Positions 8,226 through 17,514 of a stretch of 64,000 nt of DNA are shown one piece after another. A program made the position numbers and the translations under genes. The stretch lies in the NCBI RefSeq assembly GCF_013401515.1, contig NZ_CP058529.1:744001-808000 (forward strand), written 5' to 3'. This DNA is from Halorarum halophilum. GTDB taxonomy: Archaea > Halobacteriota > Halobacteria > Halobacteriales > Haloferacaceae. The first letter of the stretch is position 1; each line of letters opens with the position of its first letter. The notes under the pieces are model-generated. The model saw only the letters and a list, made by a program, of their open reading frames with translations. It had not been told where the DNA came from and made no database searches.

Positions 8226-9140
8226 TCACTCCCCGCCGGCCCTGAGGTAGTGGAACACGTACGTCTGCGCGTAGCCTGCGTACTCGCCCCCGAACCGCTC
8301 CCGGATGGCACGCGAGGTCCCCGCGTAGTTCCCGCGCTCGCAGTCCGGGTAGTGGTCCTCGACGGCGGTCCTGATCCAGGTGTCGAGCGGGACGGCCTCG
8401 AGGAAGCCGAGCGAGAACAGCAGCACGCAGTCGGCCACCTTGTCGCCGACGCCGACGAACCGCTTCAGGGACTCGCGGGCCTCCTCGTAGGACAGCCCCA
8501 CCGCGTCGGTCGGGTCGGCCTCGCCGTCGGCGACCATCTCCGCGGTCCGCCGCACGTACGGTGCCCGGTAGCCGAGCGACAGGTCTCGGAGTTCGGCCTC
8601 TGTCCGCGCCGCGAGCTGGTCGGGCGTCGGGAACGCGTGGTACGTGCGCCCGTCGAACTCCATCTCGTCGCCGTACGTCCGGGCGAGCGCCCGTTGCATC
8701 CCGTGGATGCGCGAGACGCGCATCTGGGCCGAGCAGATGAACGAGACCAGACAGCCGAACGGCGGGTCGCGCACGAGCCGCATCCCCTCGTAGGCGTCGT
8801 ACGCGCGCCGGAGGAGCGGGAGGTCCGGCGTGGCGTCGAGGATCGCGTCGAGGTCGTCGTCGAGCCTGAGCAGGTGCGTGAGCAGCGGCACGGCATCGAT
8901 AGTCGACTCCCACTCCAGCCGGCCGTCGACCTGCCGGACACGGACCACCGCCCGCTCGTCGGTCACCCCGTCGACGGGCGGGACGACCGTCCCGAACCAG
9001 TGGTCGCCGCCGTGGGCCGACAGCGACTCGTAGGTGTTGTCGTCCGCGCGGTCCCAGAGGTACGACTGGCCGCTCTCGACGGTCGCCTGCAGATCGAACG
9101 GTCCGGCCAGGTCGGCGATCGGGATCGCCCCTCTCTCCAT
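8226..9140 (-). CDS. ogg: 8-oxoguanine DNA glycosylase/lyase, OGG1 family
   Basis: A 304-residue base-excision repair enzyme removing 8-oxoguanine. The helix-hairpin-helix 'RFVGVGDKVADCVLLFSLG' carries the Schiff-base Lys234, and Asp253 follows 19 residues later in 'AVPLDTWI', the same spacing as Lys249/Asp268 of human OGG1. The N-terminal beta domain ('GPFDLQATVESGQSYLW') is also present, so this is the full-length eukaryote-like form rather than AGOG. It is last in a same-strand run with the APC transporter and MscS genes, separated by 33 and 40 bases. Confidence 0.93.
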   Translation of the reverse strand: MERGAIPIADLAGPFDLQATVESGQSYLWDRADDNTYESLSAHGGDHWFGTVVPPVDGVTDERAVVRVRQVDGRLEWESTIDAVPLLTHLLRLDDDLDAILDATPDLPLLRRAYDAYEGMRLVRDPPFGCLVSFICSAQMRVSRIHGMQRALARTYGDEMEFDGRTYHAFPTPDQLAARTEAELRDLSLGYRAPYVRRTAEMVADGEADPTDAVGLSYEEARESLKRFVGVGDKVADCVLLFSLGFLEAVPLDTWIRTAVEDHYPDCERGNYAGTSRAIRERFGGEYAGYAQTYVFHYLRAGGE

Positions 9141-9173
9141 CGTCGGACCCGAGACACCGCAGGGGTGAGGCGG

Positions 9174-10700
9174 TTACGGTTCGCCGCCGGACCCCGACAG
9201 CGGCGGGAGGCGGACGCCGCGGGCCTCGCGGTAGTCCCGAAGGACGAACAGGAGGCCCAGCCCGACCAGTTCCCAGGCGAGCACGGCGGGGACCGCGCTC
9301 TCCAGCGGGTCCCGGACGAGATCGAAGCCGAGCACGGTGAGAGCGACCCTGTGGAGCGTCCAGGAGAGGACGACCGACGGGTCGCGGACGAGCGCGACCC
9401 CGAGGACCGAGACGGCGACCGGGACGCCGCCCCCGGCCAGCGCGACCCGGAGCCGACGGCCCGGCCGAAGGCCGCACTCGGCCCACAGGTCGGGGCGGCG
9501 CCAAGGAAGTGCCCCAGCCGTGAGCACGACGGCGAGATACGAGATCGCGAGACCGGGGACGGCGATGTACAGCGCCGGTGCGACGGCACCGAGCAAGCAG
9601 ATCGCCGCGGCCGCACCGTAGCAGACGACCAGGCCCGCTGTCACCGGCTCGACGGACGTATCGTCGCCCGCGAGCTCCGAGAAGCCCGCGAGCGTCCGGG
9701 AGGCGGGGAACCCGAGCGCGACGAGCGCGGTCCAGCCGAGGAGCAGGCTGCCGGCCGCCGTCAACAGGGCGGGGTCCACCGGGAGGTACGCGGCGAGCGC
9801 GTCGGCGGTCGGCACGTCGGCGAGCGTGAGTCGGATCCAGTTCACCACGCCGAGCGAGACGAACGTCGCCAGCGCCGTCACGAGCCCGACCGCGAGGACG
9901 GCGAGGAGCACGCCCGCGGACGCGTCCGGCCCGCCTGTCGAACGCCCGTCGTTCGAACGGGACCACCCGCCGACGTCCACGCTCGCCGCGGCCTCGACGC
10001 CGAGGAACGCGAACAGCGCCGTGCCGAGACCCCTGGCGAATCGCGTAAACGGCGCCCTGCGGAGGTCGTCGGTCGGGAACGGCGGGTCGTAGTTGCCGGG
10101 AACGAACTCGCCCACGCCGGGAACGAACGCGAGCAGGAGCGCCGCGACGAGCGCGACGAGCAGCGTCCAGACGGGAACGGCGACGGCCGTCACCGCGCGG
10201 CGGGGGCCGAGTAGGTGGACGCCGAGCGCCAGCGCGCAGGCGGCGGCACCGATCGGCCCGGCCGGCAGGTCGGGAAGGGGGCCGACGACGATCTCGACGG
10301 CCGAGACGGGGCCCGTCGGGCCGACGCCCGAGATCCAGGCGGCCGCGTCGGGGGGGAGCGTCCCGAGGTGGCCGAACCAGTTCGCGAGCAGCGCGAGCAG
10401 CGCGACGTACGCGGCGACCGCCGGCCAGGCGGCGACGACGCCCGCCGCGCGCGAGCCCCACGTTCGCGAGACCGCGCGGTAGACGAGCCCCCTCCCCGTC
10501 CCGAACGGTCCGGACCGGAGCACGGCGAACGCGGCCGCGACGCAGGCGAACGCGCCACCGGCGAGGAGGAACGCCGCGGGCGCGACCGGACCTGCGGTCG
10601 GCGCGACTCGCTCCGGGACGAACAACAGCCCGCCACCGAGCGCGCCCGCGACCCCGACGCCGGCGACTCGGAGTGTCCGGACCGCGTCCTCCCGGTTCAT
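9174..10700 (-). CDS. APC-superfamily transporter
   Basis: A 508-residue polytopic membrane protein with about 12 hydrophobic helices. The first helix carries 'GVGVAGALGGGLLFVPERVA', a glycine-rich unwound helix typical of amino acid-polyamine-organocation permeases; 'TALFAFLGVEAAASVDV' fits helix 6 of the fold. The substrate cannot be deduced. The start at MNREDAV begins a short cytoplasmic tail before helix 1. Gene order with MscS (40 bases upstream) and the glycosylase suggests co-transcription. Confidence 0.8.
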   Translation of the reverse strand: MNREDAVRTLRVAGVGVAGALGGGLLFVPERVAPTAGPVAPAAFLLAGGAFACVAAAFAVLRSGPFGTGRGLVYRAVSRTWGSRAAGVVAAWPAVAAYVALLALLANWFGHLGTLPPDAAAWISGVGPTGPVSAVEIVVGPLPDLPAGPIGAAACALALGVHLLGPRRAVTAVAVPVWTLLVALVAALLLAFVPGVGEFVPGNYDPPFPTDDLRRAPFTRFARGLGTALFAFLGVEAAASVDVGGWSRSNDGRSTGGPDASAGVLLAVLAVGLVTALATFVSLGVVNWIRLTLADVPTADALAAYLPVDPALLTAAGSLLLGWTALVALGFPASRTLAGFSELAGDDTSVEPVTAGLVVCYGAAAAICLLGAVAPALYIAVPGLAISYLAVVLTAGALPWRRPDLWAECGLRPGRRLRVALAGGGVPVAVSVLGVALVRDPSVVLSWTLHRVALTVLGFDLVRDPLESAVPAVLAWELVGLGLLFVLRDYREARGVRLPPLSGSGGEP

Positions 10701-10740
10701 ACCCGGCTCTGGACGGCGACGGGGAAAAGTGCGCCTGCGG

Positions 10741-11715
10741 TCAGCGGTTGCGGCCGATCGGGAAGCCGACCCGGTCCGGATGCTCGTTGAACTCATCGAG
10801 GACGCGCTCGTAGAGGGCGTTTCGAACGCGGGTTCCCCGGCGCGGGTGGACGAGGTACCGGAGTTTGAGTTCGACCCACGACTCGCCCAGCACGACGTTG
10901 ACGGCCGGGCGTTCGTTCACCTCCAGTTCGACGGGCGTCTCCGAGAGGCGCTCGCGGTAGCGCCCGATGGCCCGCTCCATGTCGTCGCCGAGGTGGTCGT
11001 CCGCTACCGCGACCATCCGCTCGCGGGCGAACGCGAGGTCCGTCTCGTAGGCGACCTGGACCGTCAGCTCGTTCCAGACGAACGGGAACTCGCCGCCGTA
11101 GTTGCTCACCTCGGCCGACAGCACGGTGCTGTTGGGGACAGTGACCACCCGGCCGGACGGCTGGTTCGAGGAGACGAGCGGCCCGTTGATCTCCCACAGC
11201 GTCGTGACGAGGAAGTCCACCTCGATGACGTCCCCCCTGGCCTCGCCGATCTGGACGCGGTCGCCGACCGTGTACGGCCGGTTCAGCATGATGTAGAACC
11301 ACGCGATCAGCGACAGCAGCGGCTGCTGGAGCGCGAAGGTGACCGCGAAGCCGACGACGCCGAGCGACAGGAGGACCCCGAGCCACTGTTCGGTGAGCGC
11401 GCCCAGCGCGGTCACGACCGCGGCGGCGCCGAACAGGAGCCGAAGGACGTTCCGGAGGTCGTGGGCGCGTCGCTTGTTCTCCGTGCGGAGCACGAGCCGG
11501 AGTGCGAGGAGGTAACTGCCGTACGCAGCGAAGGCGACGCCGCCGACGAGCAGGGCCCGGACGAGCACCGCGTCGGCCGGGAACGAGCCGACGGTCAGCC
11601 CCTCGAACGGGGCGATGGCCCGCACCGTCACTGCACCGAGCCAGCACCCGGCGGCCAGTAGGAGCGAGCCGTACCCCAGTTGTCGCTTCACGGGTCGGCG
11701 TCGGACGGCCCCCAC
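10741..11715 (-). CDS. Small-conductance mechanosensitive channel, MscS family
   Basis: A 324-residue channel. Four hydrophobic helices are followed by the pore helix and hinge ('GVVGFAVTFALQQPLLSLIAWF'), the beta domain ('RPYTVGDRVQIGEARGDVIEVDFLVTTL', conserved 'VPNSTVLSAEVSNY') and a C-terminal alpha/beta domain. Such channels release osmolytes on hypo-osmotic shock, a real need for an extreme halophile. It is the first gene of the transporter/glycosylase run. Confidence 0.92.
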   Translation of the reverse strand: MGAVRRRPVKRQLGYGSLLLAAGCWLGAVTVRAIAPFEGLTVGSFPADAVLVRALLVGGVAFAAYGSYLLALRLVLRTENKRRAHDLRNVLRLLFGAAAVVTALGALTEQWLGVLLSLGVVGFAVTFALQQPLLSLIAWFYIMLNRPYTVGDRVQIGEARGDVIEVDFLVTTLWEINGPLVSSNQPSGRVVTVPNSTVLSAEVSNYGGEFPFVWNELTVQVAYETDLAFARERMVAVADDHLGDDMERAIGRYRERLSETPVELEVNERPAVNVVLGESWVELKLRYLVHPRRGTRVRNALYERVLDEFNEHPDRVGFPIGRNR

Positions 11716-11870
11716 GTAACTGTTCTCACACGTGGCTGTCGGCTGCTAACATGCGTCAATCGCTGGACGTGAGGGGCGCGTTATCAGAATTGGAATCCTG
11801 GGTTCCCCATAAGTTATGGATGGCCAAACCATCCCCAACTCAGCCCCCACAGGGGACGTATGCAAAACAA

Positions 11871-11903
11871 TTATATGGCCGCCGGCCATAGTATGTAATA
11901 CAT
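11871..11903 (+). promoter_or_regulatory. TATA box overlapped by two palindromes
   Basis: TTATATG (11871-11877) lies 28 to 34 bases before ATG 11905. Overlapping and following it is a perfect 8-base inverted repeat TATGGCCG-C-CGGCCATA (11874-11890), then a smaller one ATGTA-A-TACAT (11893-11903) ending two bases before the start codon. A dimeric repressor bound here would cover TATA box and transcription start. Confidence 0.55.
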
Positions 11904-11904
11904 T

Positions 11905-12132
11905 ATGACCGGATACCACGACTACGTTCTCGGCCTCATTCCCGCCGCGCTCCTCGGAATCACCGCGCTCCTCGCGCTGGCAGGGTTGTCCGTGCAGATG
12001 GCCGTTCCCGTCGGTGGTGGTGTCGCCGCGCTCCTCATCGCCCACGCGATGTTCGTGCGCGGCCCCGGTGCCACGACCGGATCGGCCGCGACCGAGACGA
12101 CGACGTCCGTCGCACCGCCGAACGCCGACTAG
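11905..12132 (+). CDS. Small two-helix membrane protein
   Basis: A 75-residue protein with two hydrophobic stretches, 'VLGLIPAALLGITALLALAGLSV' (split by a short loop) and 'VAALLIAHAMFV', followed by a Thr/Ala-rich hydrophilic tail. I do not recognise the function. The leaderless promoter carries palindromes (11874-11903), so expression is probably regulated. The downstream cyclodeaminase gene starts 39 bases later on the same strand and could be co-transcribed. Confidence 0.75.
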   Translation: MTGYHDYVLGLIPAALLGITALLALAGLSVQMAVPVGGGVAALLIAHAMFVRGPGATTGSAATETTTSVAPPNAD

Positions 12133-12171
12133 GCGACAGTCCTTTTCACCCCTCCCGTCGAACCGCGAGTC

Positions 12172-13170
12172 ATGACCGAGGCGCTGTTCCTGTCGAGCGA
12201 TGAGGTCGCGGGCCTCGCATCGCCTGGCGAGTACGTCGACGCCGTCCGCGACGCCTACCGGCAGGTGGGCGACGGTGCGCCGGCCGAACCGCGCACGAAA
12301 CTCGCGAACGACGATCCGCCGGGGATGTTCACGACGTACGCGGCCGTGCTCCCCGAGACCGGCGCGATGGGCGGGTACATGTACTCGGCCGGCTTCGGCG
12401 AGCGGGACGCCTGGTTCATGACGCCGCTGTTCGACGCCGAGTCCGGCGAGCCGCTGGCGCTGCTCGACGGCGCGTCGATGAACCCCTTCAAGACCGGCGC
12501 CGCAGGGGCAGTCGGGGTCGACGCGCTCGCCCGCGAGGACGCGACCTCGCTCGCGCTCATCGGAAGCGGCGCGCAGGCCCGCGGCCAGTTGAAGGCGGCC
12601 GCCGCGGTCCGGGACCTCGAGACGGTGTGGGTGTACTCGCCGACGAAGGAGAGCCGGGAGGAGTTCGCCGGCGAACTGAACAAGGCGCTCGACGCGTCGG
12701 TCGCGGCCGTCGCCTCCTCCGCGGCGGCCATCGAGGACGCCGACATCGTCGTCACGGCGACCAACGCCGACGAGCCGGTGTTCGACGGCGACCAGCTCGA
12801 ACCCGGGAGCCACGTCACCGCGATGGGCCAGTACGACCCCGACAAGCGCGAACTCGACCACGAGACGATCCGGCGGGGCACCTACGTGCCGGACCTCCGG
12901 AAACGGGTCACGCGGGACGCCGGTTCGTTCATCTCGGCGCTGGAGGCGGGCGTCGTCACGGAGGACCACGTCCACGCCGAACTCGGCGAGGTCGTCGCCG
13001 GGGTCGAATCCGGCCGCACCGACGAGGACGAGATCACGATCTTCGACTCGGGCGGAACCGGGATCGAGACGACCGCCGCCGCCTACCTGCTGTACGAGAA
13101 GGCCGTCGAGGACGGGCTCGGCACGCCCATCGACCTCTCGCCCGCTAGCCAGGCGCTCACCGGGGAGTAA
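12172..13170 (+). CDS. Ornithine cyclodeaminase / alanine dehydrogenase family protein
   Basis: A 332-residue NAD-dependent enzyme of the OCD/mu-crystallin family. The N-terminal substrate domain includes 'AEPRTKLANDDPPGMF'; the Rossmann motif 'LALIGSGAQARGQLKAAAAVRDL' is followed by 'ADIVVTATNADEPVFDG' and 'HVTAMGQYDPDKRELD', and a C-terminal 'TIFDSGGTGIETTAAA' motif. Family members include ornithine cyclodeaminase, archaeal alanine dehydrogenase and imine reductases; sequence alone does not decide which. Confidence 0.88.
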   Translation: MTEALFLSSDEVAGLASPGEYVDAVRDAYRQVGDGAPAEPRTKLANDDPPGMFTTYAAVLPETGAMGGYMYSAGFGERDAWFMTPLFDAESGEPLALLDGASMNPFKTGAAGAVGVDALAREDATSLALIGSGAQARGQLKAAAAVRDLETVWVYSPTKESREEFAGELNKALDASVAAVASSAAAIEDADIVVTATNADEPVFDGDQLEPGSHVTAMGQYDPDKRELDHETIRRGTYVPDLRKRVTRDAGSFISALEAGVVTEDHVHAELGEVVAGVESGRTDEDEITIFDSGGTGIETTAAAYLLYEKAVEDGLGTPIDLSPASQALTGE

Positions 13171-13229
13171 TCGACGTCACGCGGGAAGCAGGGAATCCAC
13201 TGTCGAAGTCCGCTTTTTCGTCCGACGGG

Positions 13230-14510
13230 TCAGTCCGCGCCTGCCGCCGCCTCGGCATTCGTCCGCCGCCGTTCCCTGACGTGGAGTGCGAGCGCGCAGC
13301 CCACGGCGACCACGCCGCCGAGCGTGACGACGCCGAACGCGACCCGGTACCCCGCCGGGGTGTACGCGCGCGCCCCGTCGATGACCTCGCCCGTCCAGTA
13401 CGCGTCGAGAACCAGCCCCATGACCGCCGGGAACACGGCCGCGCCCAGATACCCGAGTCCGTTCACCGTGCCCGTCGCGGCGCCGCTGTCGTCGAGGTGG
13501 CGCTCCTTCGCGACCGTGTATGAGACGGCGGTGCCGCCGGTGACGAACATGGCGACGAACAGCACCGCGCCGACGACGACGAGCGGCGGCGCGACCGTGA
13601 GGAACACGACCGCGTACGACGCGAGGAACACGAGACAGGAGGCGAGGATGACCTCCGTGCGCCGGCCGAGCCGGTCCGAGAGCGCGCCGAGCACGGGCGA
13701 GCCGAGCGCGAAGCCGACGTTCGCCGCGAGCACCGTCGTCGCCGCCGTGGCGACCGAGACGTCGTGGACGTGGACCATGTACGGGACGCCCCAGAGGCCG
13801 ACGACGGTGAAGTTCAGCCCGATGACCAGGAACAGCATGATCCCCATGAGCCACGTCTCGAGGTCCGAGAGCACGCGTCGTGCGCCCGCGATCACGTCGC
13901 CGAGCGACTGGGACCCGTCGGCGGCGGCCTCGACCCGGGCGTCGTCGGGTCGGTCCCGGACGGCCGCGTACACGCCGACGGCCACGACCCCCATCGCCGC
14001 GGCCGACCCGAACATGACCGGTCGCCAGCCGGCCGCGTCGGACGCGATGGCGAGCGGCGTCGTCGCGAGGATGCCGCCCATGCCCGCGGCGGCGATGGTG
14101 AAGCCCGTCATCGTCGCGAACTCGTCCGACGCGAACCAGTTCGCGCAGAAGCGCAGCACGGCGACGTAGATGACGCTCCCGCCGAGACCGGCGAGCGCCC
14201 GGCCGAGGAACCCGACCGCGAGCGACCCGCTGGCCGCGAACACCGCGACGCCGACGGCCATCCCGACGAGCCCGCCGGCCACGACCCTGCGCGGTCCGTA
14301 GCGGTCGGCGACGAGGCCGGCGGGGAGCTGGGCGGCCGCGTAGATGTAGAAGAACGACGAGTGGAGGAGGCCGAGTTCGGCCGCCGTGGCGTCGAAGACG
14401 GCCGCGAGGTCGCCTGCGAGCACCGCCGTCGAGTTGCGGAAGAAGTTCACGAAGAGGAACCCGCACGCGAGGACGAGCCACATCGCGTGCCCGCGGTCGA
14501 TTCCTGCCAT
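13230..14510 (-). CDS. MFS transporter
   Basis: A 426-residue major facilitator with 12 predicted helices. The N-terminal half has 'FFRNSTAVLAGDLAAVFDATAAELGLL' split over helix 1 and the loop, and the loop 2-3 motif 'VADRYGPRRVVAGG'; the second half repeats a related motif, 'LSDRLGRRTEVIL'. It resembles nitrate/oxalate/sugar-phosphate-type MFS proteins; substrate unknown. The message has a TATA-like element near 14535 on the minus strand. It is convergent with the cyclodeaminase, with a T5 run (13211-13215) between them. Confidence 0.88.
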   Translation of the reverse strand: MAGIDRGHAMWLVLACGFLFVNFFRNSTAVLAGDLAAVFDATAAELGLLHSSFFYIYAAAQLPAGLVADRYGPRRVVAGGLVGMAVGVAVFAASGSLAVGFLGRALAGLGGSVIYVAVLRFCANWFASDEFATMTGFTIAAAGMGGILATTPLAIASDAAGWRPVMFGSAAAMGVVAVGVYAAVRDRPDDARVEAAADGSQSLGDVIAGARRVLSDLETWLMGIMLFLVIGLNFTVVGLWGVPYMVHVHDVSVATAATTVLAANVGFALGSPVLGALSDRLGRRTEVILASCLVFLASYAVVFLTVAPPLVVVGAVLFVAMFVTGGTAVSYTVAKERHLDDSGAATGTVNGLGYLGAAVFPAVMGLVLDAYWTGEVIDGARAYTPAGYRVAFGVVTLGGVVAVGCALALHVRERRRTNAEAAAGAD

Positions 14511-14692
14511 ACGAGTGATTGATCGATGGCCCCCTTATGGCTGGTGACTCCGGCGACCGGGACCGTCACCGGAGCGAGCCCGCGGTACTACGTCCGGCGA
14601 CGAGGTGCCACGGGTCCGGCCCTCGATGGTACCTCGATACCGAGTCGGCACCCGGAGGGTGCTCCCGTCGAGAGATTACCCTCTGGGCATGC

Positions 14693-16228
14693 TCAGTAGA
14701 CGGCGTCCCGGATCGCCCCGTCGAGCTCCTCGAACTCGGCGAGGTACGCCCGGCGCTCGTCCCTGAGGTCCCGCAGCGTCCGCTCGTAGCCGTCGACGTG
14801 CTCCGCGACGGAGAAGGAGCCGATGTCCATCCCCGGCACGGAACTCGGGACCGTGAGCCCGGTCGCGTCGTCGGTGGTCCACTCCACGGCGCCGCGCGAG
14901 AGTTCGCGAAGGATGGTGACCGTGTCGTCGACGCCGATGTCCTTCCCGTCCCCGAGCGTCCCCGTGTTGAGGACGAAACAGTCAACGTCGAGTTCCGCGA
15001 CGAGGTCCCGGAATCGGTTCCCCTCCTCGCCCTCCGGGCCGACGATGAACGGGTTGGTGCCGACGACGCGGATGGACTCGCCGGCCTTCGACGGGTCGCC
15101 GGCGCTGGTCTCGATCGACTCGCCCAGCATGAACGCCGCGGCCGCCTCGTCAGGGTCGAGCTTCGTGACCGGGGGCATGGCGGGGTTGCGCGTGATGAAG
15201 AACACCTGGTCGACGCGGTCCAGGTTGATGTCCTCGTCGGCGGAGGAGAGGTGTTCGCGAAGGACGATGGCCCGGCCGTTCGCGGTGTACTCGTCGCTGT
15301 CGAAGTCGACGGTCCCGTCCTCGTCGACCGAGACGTTCTCGAGCACGGCCGACTCGTGGGTCACCGCCTCGTACACCGCCGGCTGCTCCTCCGGGTCGAG
15401 GCCGATGGTCTTGACGTACAGCCCGTTCCCCTCGCTGCCGGCAACGCTGCCGTCGGGGAGCAGCGCGCACACGTCGTCCTGGAGCATCGTCGCTCGTTCG
15501 GGCTCGTCGAGCCAGAGTCCGTGGGCTGTCAGCGTCGACTTGCCCGTGGCCGAGAGGCCGAGGAACAACTGTCCGACCTCCTCGAGCTCACCGTCCCCGC
15601 CGGCAGTCCGGGCGACGACGCGCTTGCTCCCCGCGTGGAGCCCGAGGCCGCCGGCGCGCTTCGCGTAGTACATGAACAGCCGGAGGAACGACTTCTTCGC
15701 CTCTCCAGAGTAATCGGTCCCGAGTACGACCGTGACGCCCTCGTCGGGGAGCACGCGGATCGCGACCTCGTCCCAGTCCGGGAGCTGGACGGTGACGAAG
15801 TCGGGGTCGGGCGCGCCGGCACCCGTACCCGCAGACTCGACGGGCTCGAACAGTTTCGCCCACGCGAGTGCGATCCGCGCGTGCTCGACGGGGACGAAGA
15901 GCCGGCACACCGAGGAGTGGTCGGGGTGGCGACCCATCCGCCGGTCGACACAGAGCATCTCGTGCTCCCCGACGTGGGCGGCCGCCGCCTCGAAGCGGGC
16001 GTAGTCCTCGCCGTCGAACTCGTCGTCGACGGCGTTCCGTGTCAGGTCGGCGTTGCGCGAGCGGTGCTCGCTCACGTACGCCGGACAGCCGTACTCCGTC
16101 GTCGTCTCGCCGCCCGCGGCCAGTTCGCGGAGGCGCTCGAAGGACGGATTGTACGTCACGTTGTCGGCGTCGTCGGGGTCCGGGAACGCTTCGTCTCCGA
16201 AAGCGCCTGTGACCCATGCGTTCGACAT
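14693..16228 (-). CDS. pckA: Phosphoenolpyruvate carboxykinase (ATP)
   Basis: A 511-residue ATP-dependent PEP carboxykinase that converts oxaloacetate to PEP, the entry to gluconeogenesis. It has the substrate/metal motif 'GTDYSGEAKKS' (170-180), kinase-1a P-loop 'GLSATGKST' (224-232) and kinase-2 'QDDVCALL' (250-257). The C-terminal adenine-binding region is present and length is normal. The promoter is AT-rich: the minus strand reads ACTATAAT near 16250. It works alongside citrate synthase and fumarase encoded further on. Confidence 0.96.
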   Translation of the reverse strand: MSNAWVTGAFGDEAFPDPDDADNVTYNPSFERLRELAAGGETTTEYGCPAYVSEHRSRNADLTRNAVDDEFDGEDYARFEAAAAHVGEHEMLCVDRRMGRHPDHSSVCRLFVPVEHARIALAWAKLFEPVESAGTGAGAPDPDFVTVQLPDWDEVAIRVLPDEGVTVVLGTDYSGEAKKSFLRLFMYYAKRAGGLGLHAGSKRVVARTAGGDGELEEVGQLFLGLSATGKSTLTAHGLWLDEPERATMLQDDVCALLPDGSVAGSEGNGLYVKTIGLDPEEQPAVYEAVTHESAVLENVSVDEDGTVDFDSDEYTANGRAIVLREHLSSADEDINLDRVDQVFFITRNPAMPPVTKLDPDEAAAAFMLGESIETSAGDPSKAGESIRVVGTNPFIVGPEGEEGNRFRDLVAELDVDCFVLNTGTLGDGKDIGVDDTVTILRELSRGAVEWTTDDATGLTVPSSVPGMDIGSFSVAEHVDGYERTLRDLRDERRAYLAEFEELDGAIRDAVY

Positions 16229-16411
16229 CAGTGGATAACAGAACGGACTCGATTATAGTAATTTGTGAAAATCGTTCAATCAGAGCCGCTTCAGCCTTGG
16301 CATAATTTGCTCGTACTGGGGTACCTCGTTCCGATACCCGGAACTCCTGTCCGGCTCCGTTCGGACGCGGGCGAACAAATCCCCGGGCGGCACGCCACTG
16401 CCGACGTCGCG

Positions 16412-17479
16412 CTACTGGAGCCGGTACCGGAGCAGCGCCGCCACGCCGCCGAGGTTCTTCAACTGCTGGCCCGGCGCGAACTCCTCGGAGAAGACGACGA
16501 CGTCACCGCCCTTCTGTTCGACCTCCTCGATGAGGTCGTTCGCGTCGACGTCCCAGTCGCCCTCGCCCTGGCGCTCGGAGCGGAGGCGCTCGTCGAGGAC
16601 GAGGAGCGTCTCGACGGCGCCGAACTCGGCCGCCTCCATCGTCTCCGCGACGCCGTACGTGGCCTTCGCGCCCTCTGCCATGCGCTCGGTGAGCTGATCG
16701 ATGAGTTCCGCCTCGCGAGCGATCCGCGTCTCCTGCTGGACGTCCGCGACGGCGCCCCGCTTGAGCACCTCGTGGACCCCGCGGTCGCCCGCGGCGGAGG
16801 TGTCGACGACCGTGATGCGGTCGTCGAGGTCGCGGTGCTCCTCGGCGATGTAGTCGCGGGCGTCGTTCTTCGTGAAGCCCGGGCCGGCGAGGATGATCGC
16901 GTCCGAGTCGAGGTGGGAGAGGGCGTCGCCGAGTTCGGCGAACAGCTCCGCGCGGGGACGGGCGTACTCGCCCTTCCCGGTCGGCTTCGTGAAGCTCGCG
17001 TACTCCTCCGTGCCGTACTGCTGGACGGTGTGGATGTAGGCCGCTCCCTCCTCGACCGTGGCGATGGCCACGTCGGGCGCGTCGGTCGCCTCCTCCGCCT
17101 CCTCGACGCGCTCGAGCTGGTCGGGTTTGAAGTGCTTCTCGACGGTCAGCTCCGAGCGCTCCTCGACGTTGATGGTGTGGTGGTGATCGAGCTGGTCCTC
17201 GCGCGAGCAGCCGACGATGACGCCGCCGACCCGGAGGCGGTTGGCGAACCGCGCGAACTCCACGTCCTCGACCTCGAGGGTCACGTGCATGGGCTCGCGC
17301 TCACCCCCGGTGTCCCGGAGGTTGTCGTCGTCGCGCTGGACCCGTCGGGTCGTGTCCGCCTCGACCAGGTCGCCGGGTTCGAGGACGTGCGAGAGGTGCC
17401 AGAGGTCGTCGGTCGTCTCCGGGACGACCGTGAGCCGCTCGCGGCCCTCCGCGCCGCGGCCGCGGCCTTCGATTCGCAT
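16412..17479 (-). CDS. pelA: mRNA surveillance protein pelota
   Basis: A 355-residue archaeal pelota (Dom34), an eRF1-like factor that enters the A site of stalled ribosomes and, with aABCE1, splits them. Domain 1 is the Sm-like fold ('[11 protein letters not shown]' to 'VGGVIVGC'), domain 2 contains '[17 protein letters not shown]' and '[16 protein letters not shown]', and domain 3 the L30e-like '[14 protein letters not shown]'. No GGQ is present, as expected. On the same strand lie two DUF4013 genes and then rqcH, so two ribosome-rescue factors sit within 4.6 kb. Confidence 0.96.
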   Translation of the reverse strand: MRIEGRGRGAEGRERLTVVPETTDDLWHLSHVLEPGDLVEADTTRRVQRDDDNLRDTGGEREPMHVTLEVEDVEFARFANRLRVGGVIVGCSREDQLDHHHTINVEERSELTVEKHFKPDQLERVEEAEEATDAPDVAIATVEEGAAYIHTVQQYGTEEYASFTKPTGKGEYARPRAELFAELGDALSHLDSDAIILAGPGFTKNDARDYIAEEHRDLDDRITVVDTSAAGDRGVHEVLKRGAVADVQQETRIAREAELIDQLTERMAEGAKATYGVAETMEAAEFGAVETLLVLDERLRSERQGEGDWDVDANDLIEEVEQKGGDVVVFSEEFAPGQQLKNLGGVAALLRYRLQ

Positions 17480-17514
17480 GGCCGGGGATGGGCGACCCGG
17501 CTACTAAGGCCTTC

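Noticed and set aside
7149-10214. Plus-strand open frame of about 1,020 codons opposite the OGG1 and APC genes
   Set aside because: It is rich in Arg/Gly/Ala/Pro and lacks the acidic bias of real genes; it overlaps two well-supported minus-strand genes and is a by-product of high GC.
14519-16258. Plus-strand open frame of 579 codons opposite pckA
   Set aside because: The pckA motifs on the other strand are complete; this frame has no family and an untypical composition.
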